From: Wohlfahrtiimonas chitiniclastica DSM 18708 | Lineage (GTDB): Bacteria > Pseudomonadota > Gammaproteobacteria > Cardiobacteriales > Wohlfahrtiimonadaceae | Reading direction: 5' to 3' | DNA length: 41,851 bases | NCBI RefSeq assembly: GCF_000375345.1 | Contig: NZ_AQXD01000002.1 | Coordinates: forward strand, 127,378-169,228 | Shown here: positions 36,351 to 41,851 of the stretch, in pieces | How positions within the stretch are numbered: the stretch's first letter is position 1 | How the letters are laid out: every line of letters begins with the position of its first letter | Made by a program: the position numbers and the translations under genes | The notes under the pieces: generated by a model | Told to the model about the DNA's origin: nothing | Databases searched by the model: none | Seen by the model: the letters and a program-made list of their open reading frames with translations, nothing else

Positions 36351-36363
36351 GGTAATTATTATC
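36351..36363 (-). promoter_or_regulatory. Fur-box-like operator upstream of the ABC exporter
   Basis: Read leftward the site is GATAATAATTACC, an imperfect inverted repeat with one mismatch to the GATAATnATTATC core of Fur boxes, placed 41-53 bases before the exporter start where it would cover a promoter. Confidence 0.35.
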
Positions 36364-36377
36364 AAATGACAATCAAA

Positions 36378-36400
36378 AAGGGGATGTCATTCATCCCCTT
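36378..36400 (-). terminator. intrinsic terminator after ilvA
   Basis: A 9-bp stem (AAGGGGATG with CATCCCCTT, five-base loop) is followed on the ilvA strand by a T-run. Confidence 0.85.
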
Positions 36401-36408
36401 CATTTTAA

Positions 36409-37920
36409 TTATAAAAAGAGTTCGTAGGCAGGATTGTCCGTCTCTTCGATGTAGTCATATCCAAGTTTAGATAAAAAGTCTTGGAAGATGGCTTCATTCT
36501 CTTCTGTCACGGCAAAGCCCACCAACGCACGGCCATAATCCGAGCCATGGTTGCGATAATGGAAGAGTGTGATATTAAGCTGCACATTGAGGGTGTGCAA
36601 AAATTGGAAGAGGGCATTGGGCTGCTGTGGGAAGATGATGCGCAATAAACGCTCGCCTTTAATTGAGCGCGGCTTTTTACCGCCCACCATGTGACGAATG
36701 TGGAGTTTTGCCAATTCATTGTCACTTAAATCCACCACTGCTAAACCATGACCTTCGAGCGCTTCGATGACGCTCTCTTTTTCCGCCTTGCCTTGCTGCA
36801 ATTGAATGCCCACATAGACAATCGCTTGGCGGTCACTGGAATAACGATAATTAAACTCAGTGATGTGGCGTTTGCCAATCACATTGACAAAGTTTAAGAA
36901 GCTGCCGGGCTCTTCTTGAATGGTGACGGCCAATAAAGCTTCGCGCCCTTCGCCAAGTTCTGTGCGTTCTGCCACGTATTGTAAGCGGTCAAAGTTGATG
37001 TTTGCACCACTTAAAATATTGCCCACATTTTTAAAGCCAATGTCGGGATACATCTCTAAATATTTTTTAATGCCCGCAACGCCAAGCGCACCGGAAGGCT
37101 CTGTGATGGCACGCGTGTCTTCAAAAATATCCTTCATCGCCGCGCAGATTTCATCGGTGGTGACGCACACAATGTCATCCACTAAATTTTTTGCGACTTC
37201 AAAAGTGTTTTCGCCAATTTGTTTGACCGCTGTGCCATCGGCAAAGGTGCCCACTTGCTTGAGTTTGACGCGCTCATTTTGATCAAGCGCCGCTTTCATG
37301 GAGGCCGATTCCACAGGTTCCACGCCAATCACTTTACAATGAGGCGCAATGAATTTGATGTAAGCGGCAACACCTGCAATCAAACCGCCACCGCCAACGG
37401 GGACAAAAATGGCATCTAAATCCGGTTGCTGCTCAATCATCTCTTTACCAATGGTGCCTTGACCGGCAATCACATCCCAATCATCAAACGGGTGAATCAA
37501 AGTTTTGCCGCTTTCATTGGCAAGGCGCACCGCGTATTCGCTCGCATCATCAAAGTTATCGCCATAGAGCACCACATTCGCGCCGCGCGCTTGGCAGGCA
37601 TTGACTTTAAGGGCAGGGGCGGTAATGGGCATGACGATGGTTGTGTCAATGCCAAGGGCTTGACCGCTTAATGCCACACCTTGTGCATGGTTACCGGCGG
37701 AGACACAAATCACGCCTTTGCGGCGCGCTTCTTGGGAGAGTTGATAAATGCAGTTGTAAGCGCCACGAATTTTGAAAGAGAAAACCGGCTGTGTATCTTC
37801 ACGCTTGATCCAAATATTGGTTTGTAAGTTCTTAGATAAGCGTGGCATAAAGTCGAGTGATGTACGCTCAGCGACGTCGTAAACACGCGCCGTGAGGATA
37901 TTGCGGATTAAATTATCCAT
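36409..37920 (-). CDS. ilvA: threonine ammonia-lyase, biosynthetic
   Basis: This 503-residue PLP enzyme converts threonine to 2-oxobutyrate, the first step of isoleucine synthesis. The PLP lysine is in SFKIRGAYN near residue 50, the phosphate-binding glycine loop is VGGGGLIAG near 175, and C-terminal residues from about 325 form two ACT-like regulatory domains (EEPGSFLNFVNVIGKRHI; FPQQPNALFQFLHTLN), which in the biosynthetic form give isoleucine feedback inhibition. Length matches the E. coli enzyme (about 514). No ilv or leu operon neighbours are present. A terminator follows. Confidence 0.96.
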   Translation of the reverse strand: MDNLIRNILTARVYDVAERTSLDFMPRLSKNLQTNIWIKREDTQPVFSFKIRGAYNCIYQLSQEARRKGVICVSAGNHAQGVALSGQALGIDTTIVMPITAPALKVNACQARGANVVLYGDNFDDASEYAVRLANESGKTLIHPFDDWDVIAGQGTIGKEMIEQQPDLDAIFVPVGGGGLIAGVAAYIKFIAPHCKVIGVEPVESASMKAALDQNERVKLKQVGTFADGTAVKQIGENTFEVAKNLVDDIVCVTTDEICAAMKDIFEDTRAITEPSGALGVAGIKKYLEMYPDIGFKNVGNILSGANINFDRLQYVAERTELGEGREALLAVTIQEEPGSFLNFVNVIGKRHITEFNYRYSSDRQAIVYVGIQLQQGKAEKESVIEALEGHGLAVVDLSDNELAKLHIRHMVGGKKPRSIKGERLLRIIFPQQPNALFQFLHTLNVQLNITLFHYRNHGSDYGRALVGFAVTEENEAIFQDFLSKLGYDYIEETDNPAYELFL

Positions 37921-37982
37921 GGTGAAATAACCTTTGTCCTTATGAGATTAGATTTTGATGGATCTAGTAAGTTAGCACCACT

Positions 37983-38501
37983 TTAATCAAAAAAATAGGG
38001 GTAAACCGCATCTAATAAGTAAGTTTTGTAAGCATCAGGATCGGTGCGCAATTTTGTGGCGGAGATGTTGATGGCAGCGCGATCAGGATCAATGAGTTGC
38101 ACGGGCAATTGAAAATACTGTTCATAGGGCGCAACATCTTGTGGCTCGCTACTGAAAATCACATCGGCATGAATGTTTTGAGCTGTCAAAACGGCTTTGA
38201 CGCGGTTTGACCACTCAAGCCAACCATTTGGATAAAATGGGATGCCATCTTCATTAAAATCAATCGGGTGAAGATTCGGGTGCTTCGCCACTAACGGCGC
38301 AAACCATGCTAAGCGCTCTTTGCGTGTGGGCATTTTGATCATTTGGCTTTGTTCAAATAAGGCTTGATCGCGCTCGGTGTCACTGCACACAAAAACATAG
38401 AGTTCATTGACAGTTGATAAAGCTTTTTCCATCATAAGGACGTGGCCAGGATGAAGTGGGAAAAATTTACCGAAAATGAGGCCCGTTTGATATTTTTTCA
38501 T
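37983..38501 (-). CDS. NadR-type nicotinamide-nucleotide adenylyltransferase
   Basis: This 172-residue nucleotidyltransferase has the N-terminal GKFFPLHPGH signature with the HxGH motif and the C-terminal ISATKLRTDP motif (ISTxxxR type). Both resemble the adenylyltransferase domain of NadR, which makes NAD from NMN and ATP. It lacks the N-terminal helix-turn-helix and the C-terminal ribosylnicotinamide kinase domain of full NadR, so it is a single-domain version. The start has only a weak ribosome binding site, and a TATAGT -10 word (38524-38519) overlaps the divergent cls promoter. Other cytidylyltransferase-like activities are possible but less likely. Confidence 0.78.
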   Translation of the reverse strand: MKKYQTGLIFGKFFPLHPGHVLMMEKALSTVNELYVFVCSDTERDQALFEQSQMIKMPTRKERLAWFAPLVAKHPNLHPIDFNEDGIPFYPNGWLEWSNRVKAVLTAQNIHADVIFSSEPQDVAPYEQYFQLPVQLIDPDRAAINISATKLRTDPDAYKTYLLDAVYPYFFD

Positions 38502-38515
38502 AGATTTTCAATCCA

Positions 38516-38544
38516 TTGACTATACTGTTGAGTAAACTCATAAA
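38516..38544 (+). promoter_or_regulatory. promoter of cls
   Basis: TTGACT (-35) and CATAAA (-10) lie 17 bases apart, 17 bases before the cls start codon. The -35 overlaps a -10 word for the divergent adenylyltransferase gene. Confidence 0.5.
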
Positions 38545-38560
38545 AGAACAAGGAAGATAA

Positions 38561-40039
38561 ATGCAAGCGCTGTTTGACGATATTATCACAAACTGGGGTA
38601 CATACATGGGGGTTTTCACGATCCTCTACTTTTTGGCCATTTTGACGGTGACGGTGATCATCATCAACAATGAAGAGGGCGCGACCAAAACTTTGGGGTA
38701 TTTAACCTTGATCTGGTTTGTGCCGCTGTTTGGGGTGGTGCTCTATTTCTCCCTTGGCGTCAATTACCGCAACAATCAGATGTATTCTAAAAAATTATTG
38801 ATGAATAAGGATTTAGAAAAGGGCGCTGAAGCCTACATTGAGAAAATCTCAACCGAAGCTTTGAGTTATAAAAGCGCCGCGGTGGATCAATTTAAAAGCT
38901 TAGCCACATTGGTGGGGCATGATTTTGCCGATCAAATCAGCATTGGCAATAAAGTTGAGATTTTGATCAACGGGGAAAATGCCTTCCCGAACATCATCGA
39001 AGCCCTTGAGAATGCCAAAGAGACCATTCACCTAGAATATTACATCATTCGTAATGATAAAATCGGCAATCAAATCAAAGAGATTTTGATCCGTAAAGCC
39101 AAAGCAGGCGTGACGGTGCGCCTCATTTATGATGATTTTGGCAGTAAAGCGATCCGCGGCGATTATGTGGCGGAGTTAAAGGCAAATGGCGTGCTGGTTT
39201 ATCCGTTTCGTAAGATTATTTGGATTGCGCTCGCAAACCGCTTAAATTATCGCAATCACCGTAAAATCATCGTGGTTGATGGGCGCATTGGCTTTGTGGG
39301 CGGCATCAACATTGGCGATGATTACATTAATCTACCCGATTCAAAAGTGTATCATCGTGATATGCACATGCGCGTCGAAGGGCCAGTTGTGTATTCGCTG
39401 CAATACATTTTTCTTTGTGATTGGCAGTTTTGCTCTAAGGAAAAATTGATTGTCGATCCGCTGTTCCCAAGTCACATGCGCCAAGAATCCGGCACCATTG
39501 CACAAATTGCCGCCAGTGGCCCGGATTCTAAATATCCCATGATTATGTACACGGTGCTGCGCGCCATTATGTTGGCAAAAGAGGAAATCCTCATCACAAC
39601 GCCATATTTTGTGCCCTCTGAAAGTGTGATGGAAGCCATTAAAAATGCCGCGTTAAGTGGCGTGAAGGTTAAATTGTTGGTGCCATATGCCACCAATTCC
39701 TTGATCACGCAGCTGGCATCGTCATCCTATTACACCGCGTTAATGAATGCAGGCGTTGAGATTTATCGTTATAAAAAAGGGTTTATTCATGCAAAAACCT
39801 CAGTGTTTGATGGAAAATTTAGCATCGTTGGGACGGCCAATATGGATAACCGCAGTTTTAACCTCAACTTTGAAGTCAATGGCATGCTATACGATGAAGC
39901 CCTTGGCCAGCAAATGTGTGATGAGTTCAATAAAGACCTTGAGCATTCAGTGCGCTTAGATCCTGTTGAATGGGAACGCCGCAGTGCAACGCAGCGCTTC
40001 ATTGAGAAAGTGGCACGTTTAACCTCATCGCTGTTATAA
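38561..40039 (+). CDS. cls: cardiolipin synthase
   Basis: This 492-residue membrane enzyme of the phospholipase D family joins two phosphatidylglycerols into cardiolipin. Two N-terminal membrane helices (about 15-37 and 42-65) precede two HKD catalytic motifs: HRKIIVVD in the first half, followed by GGINIGDDY, and HAKTSVFD in the second half, followed by GTANMDNRSF. The layout matches ClsA. AAGGAAG precedes the ATG. The gene has its own promoter and is 24 bases before the SemiSWEET gene. Confidence 0.93.
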   Translation: MQALFDDIITNWGTYMGVFTILYFLAILTVTVIIINNEEGATKTLGYLTLIWFVPLFGVVLYFSLGVNYRNNQMYSKKLLMNKDLEKGAEAYIEKISTEALSYKSAAVDQFKSLATLVGHDFADQISIGNKVEILINGENAFPNIIEALENAKETIHLEYYIIRNDKIGNQIKEILIRKAKAGVTVRLIYDDFGSKAIRGDYVAELKANGVLVYPFRKIIWIALANRLNYRNHRKIIVVDGRIGFVGGINIGDDYINLPDSKVYHRDMHMRVEGPVVYSLQYIFLCDWQFCSKEKLIVDPLFPSHMRQESGTIAQIAASGPDSKYPMIMYTVLRAIMLAKEEILITTPYFVPSESVMEAIKNAALSGVKVKLLVPYATNSLITQLASSSYYTALMNAGVEIYRYKKGFIHAKTSVFDGKFSIVGTANMDNRSFNLNFEVNGMLYDEALGQQMCDEFNKDLEHSVRLDPVEWERRSATQRFIEKVARLTSSLL

Positions 40040-40063
40040 CAATATCAATCTTAAGGAGGAGAG

Positions 40064-40306
40064 ATGAGCGTTAAAATTTTAGGTTGGGTGGCCACTTGTA
40101 CTGCCGTTGGCATGTATGTGTCGTACATTCCGCAGATCATGGATAATCTTGCCGGGCATAAAGGCAATCCTGTGCAGCCCTTTGCCGCGATGGTGAACTG
40201 TTTACTTTGGGTCATTTATGGTTTAAAGCAAAAAGATTACCCGATTGCGGTGGCCAATGCGCCGGGTGTTCTTTTTGGAGCCGCAGCATTTTTAACCGCG
40301 CTGTAA
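40064..40306 (+). CDS. SemiSWEET-type sugar transporter
   Basis: This 80-residue protein has three membrane helices in the SemiSWEET/MtN3-like triple-helix bundle. Hallmarks are the PQ motif in MYVSYIPQIMDNLAG, the NP in GNPVQPFA, the conserved NCLLWVIYG and the Asn-Pro-like NAPGVLFG in the third helix. SemiSWEETs dimerise to move sugars across the inner membrane by facilitated diffusion. A strong AAGGAGGAGAG ribosome binding site precedes the start. A related PQ-loop role cannot be excluded. Confidence 0.88.
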   Translation: MSVKILGWVATCTAVGMYVSYIPQIMDNLAGHKGNPVQPFAAMVNCLLWVIYGLKQKDYPIAVANAPGVLFGAAAFLTAL

Positions 40307-40316
40307 AAAAATTAAA

Positions 40317-40335
40317 TGGGCAAAAAAATTGCCCA
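40317..40335 (+). terminator. hairpin after the SemiSWEET gene
   Basis: A 7-bp stem (TGGGCAA with TTGCCCA, five-base A loop) follows the stop codon by ten bases. Only a poor T-run (AAATTTT) follows, so termination strength is uncertain. Confidence 0.55.
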
Positions 40336-40407
40336 AAATTTTAGTCAAAAAAAGGCTTGATCCATTGAAATATTGCAGTTTTGAGTTGAATCCTATAGAC
40401 TTATTTA

Positions 40408-40426
40408 AATGAGAATCATTTTTATT
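40408..40426. promoter_or_regulatory. Fur-box-like word in the nrdA upstream region
   Basis: AATGAGAATCATT is an inverted repeat (AATGA/TCATT) resembling Fur operators, followed by TTTATT. It lies 61-79 bases upstream of the nearer -35 candidate, so control of nrdA is uncertain. Confidence 0.3.
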
Positions 40427-40486
40427 TAAAATTCATCAGTTTTTGTGTAATATTTTTAAAATCAATAGTTTATGAAGTATCAACTT

Positions 40487-40514
40487 TTGTCAATAGGGAC
40501 AATGAGGGTATAAA
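40487..40514 (+). promoter_or_regulatory. upstream promoter candidate for nrdA
   Basis: TTGTCA and TATAAA are 16 bases apart. The spacer begins an inverted repeat (TTGTC, six bases, GACAA at 40487-40502), a possible operator overlapping the -35. Confidence 0.5.
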
Positions 40515-40539
40515 AAGATCAAAAATTTTTTTTCTAAAA

Positions 40540-40548
40540 TGCTATAAT
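40540..40548 (+). promoter_or_regulatory. extended -10 promoter candidate for nrdA leader
   Basis: TGC followed by a perfect TATAAT forms an extended -10 element. Transcription would start near 40555, just before a strong hairpin. No good -35 is visible. Confidence 0.6.
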
Positions 40549-40557
40549 GCGCGCCTT

Positions 40558-40587
40558 TCCTAAGTGGTGATCATTCACCCCTTAGGA
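40558..40587 (+). promoter_or_regulatory. strong hairpin at the start of the nrdA leader
   Basis: A 7-bp outer stem (TCCTAAG with CTTAGGA), one mismatch and a 5-bp inner stem (GGTGA with TCACC) with a four-base loop would form at the very 5' end of the transcript. It is not followed at once by a T-run, so it looks like a leader structure instead of a terminator. Confidence 0.6.
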
Positions 40588-40602
40588 ATAAATTTTTTAG
40601 AG

Positions 40603-40673
40603 GCGAGGAAGCTTCTAGAAGCGACTTGGCAATGACAGTGTGCTTTTTGTTTTCCTCGCTTTTTTATTTTTTT
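40603..40673 (+). terminator. intrinsic terminator or attenuator in the nrdA leader
   Basis: GCGAGGAA (40603-40610) pairs exactly with TTCCTCGC (40652-40659), enclosing a small palindrome GCTTC-TA-GAAGC (40611-40622), and is followed by a long T-run broken by one A to 40673. It lies only 27 bases before the nrdA ATG, so full-length nrdA mRNA must pass it. Either an attenuator or the end of a separate RNA of about 115 bases would fit. The 393-base stretch from 40307 holds no other gene that I see. Confidence 0.75.
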
Positions 40674-40699
40674 ACAGTTCAAAAACGTGGGTGAGGGAA

Positions 40700-41851
40700 A
40701 TGATTCGATACATTTTAAAAAGCAGTGGCGAACGCGAAGAGTTTGATGCTGAAAAACTGAATAAATGGGCGGAGTTTGCAGCACATTATGAGGTTGATTG
40801 GAGTGCCATTGTTTTAGAAGCGTATCGAAAGTGCTATGACGGCTGCACAACCCTTGAGCTTCACAAAGCGATGATTGATGCGTGTGTTGAACGTGAAGAT
40901 CATAAACACTTAAAAATGGCCGGTCGCTTTTTGATTGGCTCGATCTATAAAGAAGCGTTTGGTGGTTTTCGTAAAATTCCATCCTTAACTGTGTTTTATC
41001 ACCACATGATTCAACTCGGTCATTGGGAAAAGATGGATTACACCGACGAAGAGCTCATCGAATTAGATCGCGTGTTAGATCACACCATTGACATCAACTA
41101 TAACTACACCACGCTGCGTCAAATGAAAGATAAGTATTTGATTCAAAATCGTGTGACGGGTTATTGCTTAGAGTCCCCACAATTCATGTTCATGGGCATG
41201 GCGATGCAAAACATGCAAAATCAGCCAAAAGCTCGTCGCATGGAAGACATCAAAAAGCTCTATCGTTATTTAAACGAATTGAAAATCAACACGCCAACGC
41301 CGATGTTGATCAACATGCGTACGCCACATAAAGGCTATGCATCTTGCTGCGTTTACACCACCGGCGACAATGTGGACAGTTTATCCACAGGTGATCACAT
41401 TGCCTATATGATGACGTGTGCCTCTGCAGGGATTGGCGCGCACTTGCTCACCCGTTCAAAAGGTGATCCGGTTAAACAAGGCCGCGTGATCCATCAAGGT
41501 AAATTACCGTATTACCGCATGATTCAAAGTGCGGTGCATGCAAACATGCAATCAAGCCGTGGCGGCAGTGCAACCGTTTACTTTAACGTGTTAGATCCTG
41601 AAATTTATGATCTGTTGGTGTTGAAAAACCCAACGACTGTTTTACAAAAACGTATCCGTGACATCGATTACGCGATGCTCTCTAACCGTTTATTCGTCGA
41701 AAAAGTGGCGAAAAATGAAGATTGGATGCTCATCAGCTATCAAATCGCGCCAGATTTATACGATGCATTTTATGCCAATGATTATGATAAATTTAAATCA
41801 TTGTATGAATTCTACTTTGCCAAAGATTGCAAAAAACAGATCGTTAAAGCC
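40700..41851 (+). CDS. nrdA: ribonucleoside-diphosphate reductase large subunit (3' truncated by window)
   Basis: The first 384 residues of a class I ribonucleotide reductase alpha chain are present and the frame is open to the window edge. An N-terminal ATP-cone-like segment (MIRYILKSSGEREEF, about residues 1-90) would carry the dATP on/off switch. Then come NTPTPMLINMRTP, the ASCCVYTTGDNVDSL segment with the active-site cysteine of the redox pair, the GIGAHLL specificity region and SSRGGSATVYF. GAGGG precedes the ATG at 40700. It makes dNTP precursors with NrdB, which is outside the window. Expression probably depends on the leader and terminator just upstream. Confidence 0.92.
   Translation, partial: MIRYILKSSGEREEFDAEKLNKWAEFAAHYEVDWSAIVLEAYRKCYDGCTTLELHKAMIDACVEREDHKHLKMAGRFLIGSIYKEAFGGFRKIPSLTVFYHHMIQLGHWEKMDYTDEELIELDRVLDHTIDINYNYTTLRQMKDKYLIQNRVTGYCLESPQFMFMGMAMQNMQNQPKARRMEDIKKLYRYLNELKINTPTPMLINMRTPHKGYASCCVYTTGDNVDSLSTGDHIAYMMTCASAGIGAHLLTRSKGDPVKQGRVIHQGKLPYYRMIQSAVHANMQSSRGGSATVYFNVLDPEIYDLLVLKNPTTVLQKRIRDIDYAMLSNRLFVEKVAKNEDWMLISYQIAPDLYDAFYANDYDKFKSLYEFYFAKDCKKQIVKA

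Noticed and set aside
40575-40982. Reverse-strand open frame of 135 codons over the nrdA start and leader
   Set aside because: It is antisense to nrdA and the terminator, has no family resemblance and is a shadow frame.
41391-41399. Second perfect DnaA-box word inside nrdA
   Set aside because: It lies deep in the coding region and is isolated; coding constraint explains it.
41526-41535. Match to the Haemophilus-type DNA uptake word AAAGTGCGGT
   Set aside because: Only one full match was noticed; true uptake sequences would recur many times in a window this long.

Overview
The window reads as one contiguous, gene-dense chromosomal segment of a gammaproteobacterium with moderate to slightly AT-rich composition. 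The gene content fits this: BamC, UbiE/UbiB, a NadR-type NMN adenylyltransferase, an RNase G, a MutL with the endonuclease motif, cytochrome c' and a trimeric-type porin. The mix would suit a Cardiobacteriales-like lineage (Wohlfahrtiimonas, Ignatzschineria, Dichelobacter, Suttonella), but that is inference. No IS element, prophage integrase, CRISPR array, rRNA or tRNA was recognised. Both window edges cut a gene: ugd on the left and nrdA on the right.

Bases 1-11151 are mainly a surface-polysaccharide region. The end of ugd overlaps pgi, which overlaps galE. Opposite them lie manB/cpsG and an AT-rich wzz chain-length gene. polA follows, and its stop codon is fused to a three-gene gtrA-gtrB-membrane glycosyltransferase cassette that ends at xth. 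Bases 11978-19113 hold housekeeping genes: dapA-bamC, then mutL-aroE-ubiE-ubiB.

Bases 19215-23999 are the most unusual part. A cytochrome c' gene and terminator precede a potF-like polyamine-binding protein. Tightly behind it come five genes: an unknown 114-residue protein, a receiver-like 410-residue protein, an MglA-like small GTPase, a winged-helix plus roadblock-like protein, and a roadblock/LC7 protein. Together they look like a small-GTPase polarity or signalling module. The 410- and 216-residue components have domain arrangements I do not recognise as a named family.

Bases 24099-31446 carry trxB, pgk, rng, coaBC, a major porin and gpsA. Leftward genes from 31506 to 34289 encode a tiny Lpp-like lipoprotein and an operon of a 2-oxoglutarate/Fe(II) oxygenase, MetQ and an alpha/beta hydrolase. 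That operon has a structured leader whose conserved words and order resemble a SAM-II riboswitch. Further leftward genes are an ABC exporter with a Fur-like site, ilvA and a NadR-type adenylyltransferase. The right end has cls, a SemiSWEET gene and nrdA. nrdA lies behind a roughly 390-base leader with two promoter candidates, a strong hairpin and a strong intrinsic terminator 27 bases before the start codon, which suggests attenuation.

A recurring layout is an intrinsic terminator placed within about 35 bases of the next gene's start (bamC/mutL, cytochrome c'/potF, porin/gpsA, leader/nrdA). This would set low read-through expression of the downstream gene.
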